64,000 nucleotides of DNA from Aldrovandia affinis (GCA_029706075.1 JAINUG010000173.1:1612001-1676000); one strand, 5' to 3'; positions 1-10,689 are shown, counted from the stretch's first letter. Notes: generated from the letters alone by a model not told the origin. A program made the numbers and translations.

Positions 1-624
1 TACATGTGAACTCCTGAATTCTAAACCAGGGGCAGGCAGTTACAATCCTGAATTATTTTCATCCTGAAAACAGGGTAGGGTGCTCTGTCACAGAGATGCT
101 TCTTAAGCAATTGGGGTAGTTCTAGCTGCTTGAGATGCACTGATCAAGGGTGAACATTTTGTGTAATGAGACCACAACAGGACTCTGACTGGATCTCCTC
201 ACCTTGGTCTTGTCTTATCATTACATTACATTACAGGCATTTAGCAGACGCTCTTATCCAGAGCGACTTACAGTTTACATTTCTTTACACTCCATTTATA
301 CAGCTGGATATTAACTGAAGCAATTCAGGTTAAGTACCTTGCTCAAGGGTACAACGGCAGTGTCCCACCTGGGGATTGAACCTGCAACCTTAACGTTACA
401 AGCCCAGTTCCCTAACCATTATACCACACTGCCTGCCCATTTATCAGCATCACAAAAATGAACGCGTGGTCGATGTTGCAGCTGTGGAGGCGTAGGGCTG
501 CCTGTTCCTATTTTAAGTCCCAAGGCTATGAAATGAGTACAGGAATGAAATGGATTCCAGCATGTGAAAACTAGGGAGGTCGGCATTCCCTCCTCCTCCA
601 TCACTGACTCTCATTGGCTTTCAG
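1..624 (+). other. sdf4: Part of the last intron of sdf4
   Basis: This is non-coding sequence upstream of the sdf4 terminal exon. It ends in a pyrimidine-rich acceptor (ggctttcag) directly before the exon at 625. It holds a SINE on the minus strand (about 219-436). No other coding segment of sdf4 could be recognised here, so the preceding exons must lie left of the window. Confidence 0.75.
219..436 (-). repeat. tRNA-derived SINE, full or nearly full length
   Basis: Read on the minus strand it starts with a tRNA-like head (GGCAGTGTGGTATAATGG, with an RNA polymerase III A-box-like stretch, and a B-box-like GGTTCAATCC). A body follows with 'cagctgtataaatggagtg', and it ends in the tail 'gagcgtctgctaaatgcctg' and short TAATG repeats. 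The same family recurs at 10526-10649, 45419-45620 and 59207-59334. The copy at 45419 reads in the plus direction and confirms the head-to-tail order. The tail matches the 3' end of the L2 LINE copies in this window. Confidence 0.85.
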
Positions 625-801
625 GAGTACATGGACCCCATGAACGAGTACAACGCCCTGAATGAGGCCAAGCAGATGATTGCAGTGGCCGATGAGAACC
701 AAAACCACAACCTGGAGTTGGAGGAGATCCTGAAGTACAGCGAGTACTTCACCGGCAGCAAGCTCATGGACTATGCCCGCAACGTGCACGAGGAGTTCTG
801 A
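625..801 (+). CDS. sdf4: SDF4 / Cab45 calcium-binding protein, terminal coding exon
   Basis: The exon encodes 58 residues (phase-0 start EYMDPMNEY...) and a TGA stop at 799-801. It is preceded by a consensus acceptor. It contains the last EF-hand: the 12-residue loop [12 protein letters not shown] has D at 1, N at 3, 5 and 7 and E at 12, flanked by amphipathic helices. The chain ends YARNVHEEF. The C-terminal HEEF is characteristic of SDF4/Cab45, a soluble EF-hand protein of the CREC family that works in the Golgi/secretory pathway and in calcium-dependent cargo sorting. The match to vertebrate SDF4 is nearly residue for residue as I recall it. Earlier exons, with the signal peptide and the other EF-hands, are outside the window. 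Downstream on the same strand lies c1qtnf12. No frame damage is visible, so the gene looks intact here. Confidence 0.95.
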   Translation, partial: EYMDPMNEYNALNEAKQMIAVADENQNHNLELEEILKYSEYFTGSKLMDYARNVHEEF

Positions 802-1260
802 CAAGATGCTTCCGCTTCAACCCAGAGAATGTCTTAACCTGCCAGCCAGCTGGAGGGCGGCCACCCACGCACCCGTCCAATCCCCGAAAACAGTACTGAC
901 GTGGGCTGTCTCGCTGTTCATTCAACATCATTAGCCCCTACAGCCCATGGTCCAGACTGGCCACATCATTGGTTTGACTGAGGGTGCGCAGAAGTAGTTT
1001 TTTGCTCTTTTCCCCCCAAAAAACGTCTTGTGGTTTACCCTCAAGCCACTGTCTGATGGACTTCTCACCATGTGGTGTTTTCTTTGGAGCATTTGAAATG
1101 CTGTGCCATGTTCAAAATTAATTTTGTATAATATAATGTGATGCGCGTGTGTATATATACAGTATAAATCTATATATCAGAAGTGATTATAATTACAATG
1201 AGTGAACCTTGAAGCCATTTGTGTATTAAGGGAAATAAATGAAAGCACATACACAAATTG
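802..1260 (+). other. sdf4: sdf4 3'UTR with polyadenylation signal
   Basis: The sequence after the sdf4 stop is unique in appearance. AATAAA sits at 1234-1239, so cleavage is likely within about 30 bases. A second AATAAA at 2624-2629 could serve a longer transcript. The 3' end is inferred from the hexamer only. Confidence 0.6.
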
Positions 1261-2984
1261 ACTAGCAGCCTAGCAGCAGCAGGCATGCTGTTCCTAGCCT
1301 TTTCCATACAAGTATTTGGACCAGCATGATTTAATTCCACTTCCATCATTATAAAGCAGACTGATGCTGTGTTTTAGTTGGGACTACCACTTGTAAGCTG
1401 TCTTGATATCTTTTTAATTGCTTCAGTTCTGCCATATAGCCAGTAAACTGAACTAGTCACATGATTATTTTGAAGGAATCCAGATATAAGGCAAATGGAC
1501 GCTTTTCAGTGATGTGGCGCACAATTATGTTTTTAAAACCGTAAGTGGTCGGTCAGTTGTGATTTCTCATCGCAGCCCTTGTCAGTCTGTCCGTGTTTTG
1601 GTTTCCTCACAGAATTTGAGAAATTAATTAACTTATTTATTTATTACAGTACAAGTGATTGAGTACAAGTGTGTAATGGGACTAATAATTAAAAGCACAG
1701 ATGTCATGTCTGAAAAATTACTTTCACTATTAGAAGTTGAGGAAAGTGCTACTTCTGAGATTGATCTGTAAGGAAATTAATTTGAAAATGTAAATAATGA
1801 TTTGAAATGAAACTATATTCTGTACACAATCGAAGGCTTAAAGCTGGTCCTCCTTCCCCTCATTAATGTCAAGTATGTGATCATCTATAATGGGTGCATT
1901 TTTTTATTATACTACTAGCGGCATCTCTAGTACAAGTAGTTGCAGCAAAGAGCTGCTGTAAGACTGGAACAAGTACACTATCTTTGTGTCAGTGATGTCA
2001 CAATTTCATTGTTCAGAATTTTTGTCAGTGATTACTATCCTTCTGATTCCCATATCTGTGTATGTTTGGTTTTCTTTGGTGCGGTTAAATGCTTGCACTC
2101 CAGCTGCAGGTAGATAGCTTGTGTCGATATAATGCATTTATAGGTTGCATTCCTGCTTTACCTGTGGAATTGCTTTCATTGGATCATGCATATCCCTTGA
2201 ACACGTAAAATTGGAAACCATCCTTAATACCCAAATTAGTTTTAAGATTATATCAGGATAACATGATGCAGCGTCCCAATACATTGTATTGCAAATTTAC
2301 CCAAACAATTAAAAGATTTCTTACAGTACCAGCCTGGGTGATTTAATTTACTAGAAGTCAGTCCTCTCCACAAGTCTATGTCCATTATTTTCAGTGAAGT
2401 TCAAATATTGTCAGTTTAACCAATCGTATTTAATATATATTTTTAATGTTATTATCATTGTATAATTGTCTGATCATTGTTTATAGTGGAGTTACGAGTT
2501 AAGATGGAGTGAAGTTAGCCCTGCATTGCCTTTTAAGAGTATATTACAATGCTTATTTGTCATTTGTACCCTTCCCTATCATTTTTAACGCTTTGGAGGT
2601 TGAACTGATCAGTGCATCTACCAAATAAATGAATGACAGTAATATTAAAGGGAAGAGGCATATAGACTCCATCATCATCAGATCAACCCCTCACAAAAGA
2701 GATTAGTCTTCGGAAATGTTTGTTTGATCCTGTTTGTATGCAGGCTCATACAAAAGAGTAAAGACATGCAGCAAGTTTGTAGTTTTATCAAGTCAGGTGA
2801 CTCAGGTCTCATGAACTTAATGATAATAATCCACTTTGCTTCTATAGAGCTATATTTCATCAGCAATCTCAGTGCTTTACTTGCTTATGTACTCCAGAAA
2901 GAAAGACAATTCAGCAGATGGAGGTGGACGTGTTAAGACGCAAAAAATCTTCCCTATCGAGGCTTTGAGATAGAAATGGAAACA
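1261..2984. other. Intergenic or extended 3'UTR, no gene seen
   Basis: The stretch is AT-rich and lacks a long reading frame or a recognisable repeat. It may be an extended sdf4 3'UTR that uses the AATAAA at 2624-2629. The ORFs near 2678-2936 show no family resemblance. Confidence 0.5.
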
Positions 2985-3250
2985 AATAAAATAAAATCGA
3001 ATCAAATTTATTTGTATAGCGCTTTTCACAAATGCATTGTCACAAAATGCTTAACAGAAGGGAATCCAGGCCTAGAACCCCCCAATAGCAAGCCTGTGGC
3101 GACAGGCGACAGTGGCAAGGAAAAACTCCCTTGATAGGGAGAAACCTTGGGAGGAACCAGACTAAAAGGGGGGGAGCCCATCCTCTTCTGGGCGGCACAG
3201 GGTGTGTCCAAAAAAGACCATATCATGGTCAGTCCAAGGCTGAATGACTT
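2985..3250. repeat. Dispersed fish repeat ('tttgtatagcgcttttcac' type)
   Basis: It contains the phrases 'tttgtatagcgcttttcaca', 'ggcaaggaaaaactcccttg' and 'aaaccttgggaggaaccaga', which recur widely in teleost genomes in 3'-end-type repeats. Only one copy is seen in this window. The exact family and edges are not determined. Confidence 0.6.
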
Positions 3251-3379
3251 TGCACCTCCTGAATTAGGTAGTCAGTGGGGGTGCTAAACCACATGAAGGG
3301 GGTCCAGATCCAGGGACTGGGGTAGGCGTGGGGGTTGATGGGGACAGCTCACACTTCTCGCAGAATCTAGGGCTCGGGT

Positions 3380-3663
3380 GGCGAGGCAGAGAACTCCTGG
3401 TCCAGGCTCTGATGATCTCATGCCTGGACTACTGCAATTCCCTGCTCGCAGGCTTACCGGCCTGTGCTGCACAGCTAGTGTTCAATCAAGCAAAGTTCAT
3501 GCATGTCACCCCACTACTCATCTCCCTGCACTGGTTCCCTATCGCAGAATGCATCAAATTTAAAGCCGCTAGAGGAACTGCTCCCTCCTACTTCCAGACA
3601 TCTCATCACACCCTACACCCCAGCCAGACCCCTCCGCTCTGCCTCCTCTGGTAAACGAACTGT
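3380..3663 (+). mobile_element. L2-type LINE, reverse transcriptase C-terminal part (left half)
   Basis: The frame from about 3395 reads LVQALMISCLDYCNSLLAGLP, later SLHWFPIAECIKFKA and GTAPSYF. This is the usual order in the region after the catalytic RT core of L2/CR1-group LINEs. The reading is broken off at 3664 by the gypsy element, and the LINE continues after 5991 with its own 3' end. The copy is a 5'-truncated fossil with frame damage. Confidence 0.8.
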
Positions 3664-3667
3664 CCCA
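3664..3667. repeat. Target-site duplication CCCA (left copy) of the gypsy element
   Basis: CCCA directly precedes the LTR start TGTTACG at 3668. The same CCCA follows the outer end of the second LTR at 5988-5991. Confidence 0.75.
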
Positions 3668-4258
3668 TGTTACGAACCGCAAAGCCACTCTATCTGCAAT
3701 AGCCATGCGACTGATCAAATAGGAAATAACAAACAAATACTACCAGTCAAAGATATAAAAATGACAGTTTATTTATAACACAAAAATACATACTTACAGA
3801 CAATGAGGGAATAATGAACAAAACAAAACAGTCTGACTACCCCTAGCACTAGAAATAAAAGATTTTTCACCTCACTCCCGTGCAACTCTATGTTGCCCCA
3901 ACTCTAAAAATATGGGTTTTCTTCCTCAGACTGGCTATCCCTACTCTACGCTTTCCAACTATCCAAAAGATGCTCAAAAAGATCATTACAGAAAACAGAC
4001 CAATGAGCAGGTTCAGAAAACATTTATGACAAGGTTTTAAAAGGCAAAAAGTCAATAAAACAAGAAGTTCCAAAACCGCTGCTCCACTCCCTTTTATTCT
4101 CCAGATGGGCGGGACCAGATGAGGTCGAGGAGAGTACAACTGGAAACAGTCCAATCACAGATCACGCTGAACACATGTCCCCAGCATGGTTTCAATTAGC
4201 TATCAAGCACCTGCCGTGTAACAGTCTCTCAGGGGTCAAATTTTTGCCAACCGTAACA
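3668..4258 (-). repeat. LTR of the gypsy element (3' LTR in element orientation)
   Basis: It is 591 bp with TGTTACG / CGTAACA termini. About 210 bp of its right part (from about 4047) match 5775-5987, including the shared phrases 'gaggtcgaggagagt' and 'caatcaagcacctgccgt' (with one change). Confidence 0.8.
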
Positions 4259-4518
4259 CCCCCATACTTAAGATAAAAAACAGAGGTTAATACATTCACA
4301 CAAGACACAAAAACTGACCCTTTTTTTAATCTTTTACAATTTTTAGCAGGCACCTCAGCAAACAAAATCTTGTCACATTTTTTGTTAACTCCCGAATGAC
4401 CAGCAAGGCAATGATCATGAGCCAAGCACATTTCACTGCAATAAACGAATGGAGCCACTACTTTATTAACACTCCACTCCCCCTGAGCTGAAGTAAGTGT
4501 TTGCCATTTTCGCATCAA
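4192..4518 (-). pseudogene. Gypsy integrase zinc-binding fragment
   Basis: The minus-strand frame contains AHDHCLAGHSGVNKKCDKIL. The spaced His-Cys pattern and the phrase LAGHSGV-KT-DKIL are typical of the N-terminal HHCC zinc-binding domain of Ty3/gypsy integrases. The catalytic DDE core does not follow; the frame instead runs into the LTR. This is a fragment of the dead element at 3668-5987. Confidence 0.75.
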
Positions 4519-4761
4519 CGTGCCATTTTCGCATCAACGTACCAAGTAGGTATGACATCGATTTCTGTAGCAAAAACTGCACTGACGAAGAAAGAGGAAA
4601 GAGCAGGTTCAGCCCTCTGTTCCTCGATTAGCTGTTTACGTGCCAGAGACAATTTTTCAAGCCTCGCACAAGGCTCAACAATGCCCGTTCCACAGCTAGT
4701 GAGTCGGCCGAACCTCCTTCTGCAGAAGCAGCATGCCGGTCATTCAAGTCAGGATTTACAA

Positions 4762-5229
4762 TTAACCTATCAGATAAATTAATATCACTCCCAACATCAG
4801 AGCATTCACAAAGTCTTTTAGCCAAAGCACGAGTGACAGCACAAACAGGAAAAACTTTTTTTCCGGCGCTACTGGATCAGGGCACTCGGTGATAAAAGGG
4901 ACAGAAGTCACTTCAGGGCTTACCAAAACTTTGCTACCTGCTAAATTGTTCCGCAAAACGATGATTACACCTTCCACAGGAAGACAAGGACGCACGCCCA
5001 CAATGACACATCCAGTCACTAGGTCAGATTTTAGCAAAGGTATATCTAAATAGCCCATGTCAAATCCCTTCACCAACACACTCGAATTTAAAGACGATTT
5101 TTCCGACAAAGGCAGCAAGTCTTTCAGACAGAAAGACTGAGCTGCGCCAGTATCACGCAAAATCTTAACAGGTTTCTCCATACCTGGTTGTTCACTCAGA
5201 CACAAATCCGTCCGTAATGAATGGCACAT
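4762..5229 (-). pseudogene. Gypsy aspartic protease fragment
   Basis: The minus-strand frame shows LRDTGAAQSF, the D-T/S-G active-site motif of retropepsins. Then come ...GYLDIPL and a C-terminal ILREN-like stretch (IIVLRNNLAGSKV), the order seen in gypsy proteases. The frame then ends at 4762 without reaching RT motifs. Non-functional. Confidence 0.75.
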
Positions 5230-5312
5230 AATCCCCTTTTAGAGAATACTCAATATTAGGTTTCCCTAATATTGCCACTGTTTTCACTAAAGCAACCTCT
5301 TTTGAAGGCTGA

Positions 5313-5510
5313 TTAGCAATCCGCTAAAAGATGTCCACATTTCTTGCAGTAAAAGCATACACAATTCTCCTTTTCACTTAAAGTCTCCTGTTGACCAGCC
5401 ATAGCAGGAGATTCCGTTTCCACATTGTCACCACAACACATATCAAACTTATCTGCCAACACATTTTTATGAGTGAAGACATAATCATCAGCATGCATTG
5501 TGGCTTGCAA
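5313..5510 (-). pseudogene. Gypsy gag C-terminal fragment with zinc knuckle
   Basis: The short minus-strand frame ends CFYCKKCGHLLADC, a C-X2-C-X4-H-X4-C zinc knuckle of nucleocapsid type. A stop codon follows at once, so the gag frame no longer reads into the protease. Confidence 0.7.
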
Positions 5511-5579
5511 AGCCTTCTGTTAATTAATATGAACGACCACACACTCAGGCAGACAATTTATTTAACAAAATGATCAGCT

Positions 5580-5755
5580 CTCTATAGGGTGGCCATACCT
5601 CCGGCATTATGCCGGACAGTCTGGTTTTCAAGCACTCTGTCCTCTATCCGGAACGATCCTCTGCTGGACGCCCATTTGTCCTCCTTTTGAAGTCTAGACT
5701 AGAAAAACACTAAATTTTTAAATCGTGTTTGAATCTTATAGGTTTATGTATTTGT
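5580..5755. repeat. Unidentified insertion with a CCGG palindrome
   Basis: This block interrupts the expected course of the second gypsy LTR. It holds the palindrome CCGGCATTATGCCGG (5601-5615) and a second CCGG 35-40 bases later. It has no ORF. It is either a small insertion or diverged gypsy 5' untranslated sequence. Confidence 0.35.
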
Positions 5756-5774
5756 CAAATAATGAATCACCATA

Positions 5775-5987
5775 AAAGTCAAGAAAAAAAGAAGCTCCCA
5801 AACCACGGCTCCACTCCCTTTCATTCTCCAGACGGGAGCGGGAGACAGACGAGGTCGAGGAGAGTGCAACTGGAATTAGTCCAATTACAGACAGCCTGAT
5901 CACACGTCCCCAGCATGGCTTCAATTGGCAATCAAGCACCTGCCGTTTAACAATCTCTCAGGGGTCATATTTTGGTCAACCGTAGCA
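5775..5987 (-). repeat. Truncated second LTR of the gypsy element
   Basis: It matches 4047-4258 of the first LTR and ends CGTAGCA, one change from CGTAACA. The inner part of this LTR is lost. The CCCA duplication follows at 5988. Confidence 0.75.
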
Positions 5988-6445
5988 CCCATTCCTCAAG
6001 ACCCCAGGCACCCGCTCCACGCGGTCTCGCCTCATTTCCGTCCTGACCCATCAGTGGTGGAATGATCTTCCGCACTGGCCATCTTCTGCAAGAGACTCAA
6101 AACCTACCTCTTCAGACTCCATTACCACTGAAATCTGTACATCTAACTAATTGTCATCACCACTGCTTACATGTTTAATACTGCTTTTCGTATATGTATC
6201 CTTGTTTAAAACTCAAAAATAAAAAAATTTAATTAAAAATAAATAAAATAATAATTACTAACCTTTTCCTTCCTGGTGTTACAGGTATGGTATACAGCTG
6301 CCAACAATGATATCTATTGCTGTATTACTGCACTGATCTCTTGCGCACACAATGACTGATCATACCATGTATTAATGTACATCTTGTAATTAGCTCTGGA
6401 TAAGAGCGTCTGCTAAATGCTTAAAATGTAAATATAATGTAAAAT
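5988..6445 (+). mobile_element. L2-type LINE, C-terminal and 3' end (right half)
   Basis: This continues the LINE cut at 3664. It holds the end of the RT ORF (trp-Asn-Leu-Pro region followed by FCKRLKTYLFRLHYH-like coding), a spacer with 'tgttacaggtatggta', 'tgctgtattactgcactgatc' and 'taccatgtattaatg', and the tail 'gataagagcgtctgctaaat'. The same 3' end occurs at 12370-12690 (+), 14885-15480 (-), 28093-28600 (-) and 44143-44545 (-). Confidence 0.8.
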
Positions 6446-6448
6446 GTA

Positions 6449-6532
6449 TAAAAGTGCTTGCACACGAAAGCTTAAAGCCCGTAAAATGAAACGACACTTG
6501 CTAACCAAGCATCCCTCTAATGCTGATAAATG
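6449..6532 (+). pseudogene. BED-type zinc-finger transposase scrap (hAT/ZBED-like)
   Basis: With one frameshift the plus strand reads KVLAHESLKPVK then MKRHLLTKHPSN. This resembles the ESLKPSKLKRHL-TKHP stretch around the zinc-binding histidines of BED fingers in hAT-derived transposases. The scrap is about 28 codons long and stands right after the L2 tail. Confidence 0.45.
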
Positions 6533-8000
6533 AGCATGATGTACACTGATGATGTACACTTTTTACGCTGAAAGGAATGAGAATTGCGGGACCAAAAACA
6601 AATAATAACACAGCAAACCACAATCCCATAAACTGGCCGAGTTCTGTATTTCAGTTGTGGACAAATACCCAGAGCTATCCAAGGATAGTTATCCAAGATT
6701 AATGTACTGATTCATTTTGGATCTACATATTTATGTGACAATACTTTTTTTGCACTGACATATGTAGCGGATGGGCTCTGGTACGTGAGCGCCCGCTGCA
6801 GAGTGACGTGGATAAGAGTGCGATTAGTTCCCGGAGTTAGGGACTTGAGTCTTTAGCTCAGCGAGCTTAATCGCTCTCTTGTCGCGTCAGAGATCCTCAG
6901 TTTGAAACTCTCTGTGGGCAGAACCAGACAAGACCGTCACACATACATAAACAACAAATACCGACTCAACGTGGAGGTTGATCTCCAAGTGGCCGTTTCC
7001 AACATCAAACCAAGAGTGGAGTTGTTGTGCTCCAAAAAGCAGCAAGCCCACCCATCTCAGATATATGGTTGTTCTTACATGTGTTGTTTTTATGTTGTTA
7101 TTATTATCCGGGCACTGTAACCATGTATTTGTGTGCGTGTGCACGTGTTTTCATGCTTGTCAAGATTGTCGGAAAACACCTCGGGATGGTGGGGGTTGCA
7201 AGTCTCTATCAATGTTAATTTGGGGGTCGAAGAGGTACCAAGAGGTACTGTGGGGGAATCAGATCTCAGCCAGGGCCAGATAGACTGAGTGATCCGAAAC
7301 CACATTTAATACTTCTTAAAAACAACACATTTCTTCAGAGTCAGATGTAATCAGGTTTTATTGTACGCAATGCGAAATCACCTACAAGAAAACCAGGCTG
7401 TTTGCGAAAGCAGCTCTGGCCTCCTTTCCATGCATCAACCTTTTAACATGTCATAGCTCCTCCTGCCTTGGAGCTTGACATCCTTACCACTCCCACTTAG
7501 CTCAATCCCTCCCCTCAATCTTATGGAATGTTCTCTATACACCATTGTTTTCCTTCTGCTCTTATCCATTAACATTTTTATGTTTCCACCACATGTTGTC
7601 TATTCACCATTGTTTCTTCCCCGGCCCCTATCTATTTATATCTTTATGTTCTCCCCCCTCTTTTTCCCCCATTATTCCTCTGCCCTTCACTCTTCAATAC
7701 AGAGAATAAACAGTCACTTAAGCTGACCTACCTACATACTATACATATAAAACATGCGTTAATAATGCTATTTGCTAAATGGCTATACCAGTAATTCAAT
7801 AAGATACACCATCAGATAATGTCTACTCACTAGGCTACATCATTAAATAATGTTTGTAAGGACAGACTACAGACTTGGGTTTATTCTGGTCACTTCTAAG
7901 CTTGTCATGTTTGTGTGCCCCTCAGGCAGATTCTGCCTAGGACTTCACACACAGACCTGATGTGAGAGTATCATGAATGAACCATTGATTACAACCTTTT
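6533..8000. other. Intergenic, repeat-like but unassigned
   Basis: A moderately GC-rich block at 6770-7310 begins 'tgtagcggatgggctctgg' and has the look of a solo LTR or an old DNA element, but I could not find a partner copy or termini. 7475-7720 is C/T-rich and weakly self-similar. No gene was recognised. The ORFs at 6887-7305 overlap one another in several frames and have no family match. Confidence 0.4.
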
Positions 8001-9029
8001 TGTTATGTTCTGCTATGTCTGTTCGGTTGTTTTTGTACTTTGTTTATTTATCTTTCATTATTCATTCATCATTCTCGTTCGATTCACGTTCTGTTCCTCT
8101 GTTGTCATTGTTCCTGTATTTCGAGATCCACTCCTTGTCTTTTGTCATGCACTTCGGGAAATTCTATGTTTCGGTTTTTCCGTCTTAGCTTATTATCTCG
8201 TTTTACTTCCTTCTTAATTTCCATTACACTTTGTATATATTAGTTAGATGTATATAGTACTAACCAATTTAACTACTAACATTAGGGATTTAGATTCAAA
8301 AGTTACTAACACTACTAATCACTAATTATCTCACGCATTAAGTGTAGTTATTGTTGATTAACTATCGCTATCACTCTCTCTCTCGTTGTCCTATCCCTGT
8401 ATTCTTATCAGCGTTTCACTTTATTTGCACCGGTAGAAGGACACCAGCAGTCTCTGTGTGATTTCTATATACAGTTCCTCCCAGCTCAGCGGTGTTCACA
8501 CCCCAGGTCATGCCCTCTCCATGTGGACTATGCACGTGTCTGCCTGATCTTCCAGGTCTTGGTCTTTATTGTCTATGTGTTTGTGTTATTCCCAGTCCGT
8601 GTCTTTCGTTTCCTCTCGTTATTGTATTAACGAATCCCATTGTTTTCACCTGTGTTCCTACCCCTCTCTCCTCCCAGTCACACCTGATTCCTATTGTGTT
8701 TCCCTTCCCTGCTTGTATTTAAGTTCCGTGTTTATGTTCATTCCCCGTCAGAACGTTGATCTTCATTCCCTGTGCCGATTACCAGTAAGCCAGAGTCTGT
8801 AGCATTTTCCCGAGACACCCCTTCTGTTTTCACTTTGAGTTTGCCTGCCGATTTTGTTTGTTTGCCTTCTCTGTTTTACCGGTTTTGACTTTTGGATTGT
8901 TTGTGACTTGTCTTTGGATTTTGATTTTTTACTTTCGCTACCCTGACTTCTGGTGTTGACCTCTGCCTCCATTAAACTATTCTTTGCCTAATCCTGATCT
9001 GCGTCTGGGTCCTTTTCCCGAACGTCACA
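8001..9029 (+). mobile_element. Solo LTR, about 1.03 kb, family A
   Basis: It starts TGTTATG and ends CGTCACA. Both sides carry the 5 bp direct repeat CTTTT (7996-8000 and 9030-9034). A homologous copy in inverse orientation lies at 49329-50251. They share, among others, 'gagatccactccttgtct', 'cacttcgggaaattc' and 'tgcgtctgggtcctt'. The proteins read from it are only T-rich artefacts. TG...CA ends and a 5 bp duplication fit a gypsy-type LTR left by LTR-LTR recombination. Confidence 0.8.
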
Positions 9030-9034
9030 CTTTT

Positions 9035-9950
9035 AGTGTTTATCCTTCCATAATAGCTTGTAAGTGTATCATGAGGGTAACATGAGGACAAACTCCCCTT
9101 GTTTACTCTTCCACACGACCCAAGAATTCTTGGCGGTAACCTTTGCAGAATCCCTGATACAAAGGTAAAGGACTAAAGAATGGATTCATTTGTTTAATTG
9201 TTAATCCATGTCCTCTCACTCTCGCGTTGTGGAGTCTCGTCCCGAACTGGGTCAGGTGAACTAGGCTTTCTTTGTGGTCTTGTTAGCCCATGCTTTATAC
9301 CATGAGTGTGGGTCTGGTGCGGGCCCTCAGGATACGAAGTCCAGCTCTCTCCCCCACTTGTGACCATTGCTTCCTCGGACAGGAATAGTTTATTGCTGCG
9401 CTAATGGACACTTGGATCATCAATTCAGATTTACGTTTGGTATGGGACCATTGTATTGAGGTGTGTAGTCTGCACGGCCTGGTCTATTTCAAGTCCTAAG
9501 TGTGGCACTCTAATCCTCGCATGTAATCAATATTTCTGTTTGGCTTGACACTCTGATAATATACTGATACTGGTTATATTTATGTATAATGCGGCCTGTT
9601 GCTGGCCCGGTTAGCAAACCATGCAGGAATTTAGCCATGTGCAGACACTAGGCCACACAAATTGACCCACCAGAAACACAGGGACAGAGCATGGGGCTCA
9701 AACCTTCTCAAAACATTTCCCACAGTACGAAGAGAAATTAGCCTATGCAAAAATACCACAAAGTTGTGCAGCATTTGTACAAATAGGAGGAACCATAAAA
9801 GCAAGGCTTGTGTGATAACTTTTCACAGGTAAGTGGCTATTTCACTGTCACTTAAAGCTGACGTTGAATGATCGACAGATATCGCCATGATAATACAAAA
9901 CATATAGCATTAGCTAGTCAAACCACTGCATGACAAAATGACTGAAAGTA
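9035..9950. other. Intergenic, no gene recognised
   Basis: Mixed composition and no long ORF. 9230-9560 has repeat-like phrasing, but no second copy is seen in the window. Confidence 0.45.
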
Positions 9951-10506
9951 ATACTTACTTGATAGTCATCTAATTCATTGTCTTATTGGTATTGTAGTGG
10001 TGAACGCCACGGAATCAAGAGTTAAGAGACTTTGCTTTTCCATTATAGTGCTCCTTCTTTATTATAATAAAGTGTGAGGCACTGGGAAGTACACCTTTTG
10101 CATTACTTTCATAAGGGAGTTATTCTAAACGCATACACACTCACTGACGGAGGACGACATGAAATACACTCATACAGACATCATTCATACAAGGGGAAAT
10201 GGGGCTTTCACTCAAACAATATAGCGATTTCCACATTTGAACATATGTGAATATAGCTAGCTTGACATTTACGGTTTTAACCAGGCGCAAGGGCCCCTTG
10301 GTAGCTTTGTAGCCTAGCTTATCCACCTTAGGTGCTACAAACAAACAAGATGGTGGGCAGCTAGCATTCCTGTGGCTAGGCTAGCTGCCCACCGTTACAG
10401 TATAAGTGTGTGTGTGTGTTGGGGGATGATGAGATTATAATAAATTGATAAATCCACACCTTACGTGGCTTCCACAACAACGAATTAGATGACTATTAAG
10501 TAAATA
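9951..10506. mobile_element. Non-autonomous DNA element with imperfect terminal inverted repeats
   Basis: The left end 'ttgatagtcatctaattca' is mirrored by the right end 'gaattagatgactattaa' near 10480-10500. The similarity goes on inwards for about 50 bases as GTGG-GCCACG type matches. The interior (about 450 bp) has no transposase and a strong hairpin at 10352-10393. Superfamily and target-site duplication could not be assigned. Confidence 0.55.
10352..10393. repeat. Hairpin, 14 bp perfect stem
   Basis: GGTGGGCAGCTAGC pairs exactly with GCTAGCTGCCCACC across a 14-base loop. It lies in the middle of the inverted-repeat element at 9951-10506. Confidence 0.75.
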
Positions 10507-10525
10507 TCTGCAGAAAAGGTACATA

Positions 10526-10649
10526 GCAAGGTACTTAACCTGGATTGCTTCAGTAAATATCCAGCTGTATAAATGGATTGTATGTAAAGAAATGTGAAAC
10601 TGTAAGTTGCTCTGGATAAGAGCATCTGCTAAATGCCTGTAATGTAATT
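10526..10649 (+). repeat. 5'-truncated tRNA-derived SINE
   Basis: It holds the body and tail of the family seen at 45419: 'gtacttaacctg', 'ttgcttcagtaaatatccag', 'ctgtataaatggattgtatg' and 'gataagagcatctgctaaat'. The tRNA-like head is missing. Confidence 0.8.
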
Positions 10650-10689
10650 ACCCATTTTTACACCACATTTGCTTTAATTTTATATTGAT

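Larger units (their letters stand above)
3668..5987 (-). mobile_element. Degenerate Ty3/gypsy LTR retrotransposon, minus strand
   Basis: The left LTR (3668-4258) opens TGTTACG and closes CGTAACA, a perfect short inverted repeat. A related block at about 5775-5987 is the remaining part of the other LTR. Between them, on the minus strand and in gag-pol order, are a CCHC zinc-knuckle fragment, an aspartic protease fragment and an integrase zinc-binding fragment. RT and RNase H are missing: only about 240 bases separate the protease and integrase pieces. All parts carry stops or frameshifts. It is inserted in the L2 LINE with a 4 bp CCCA duplication. It is dead. Confidence 0.85.

Noticed and set aside
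8005..8802. Several overlapping Phe/Leu/Ser-rich ORFs that resemble transmembrane proteins
   Set aside because: They fall entirely within the T-rich solo LTR, and the same frames reappear in the copy at 49329-50251.
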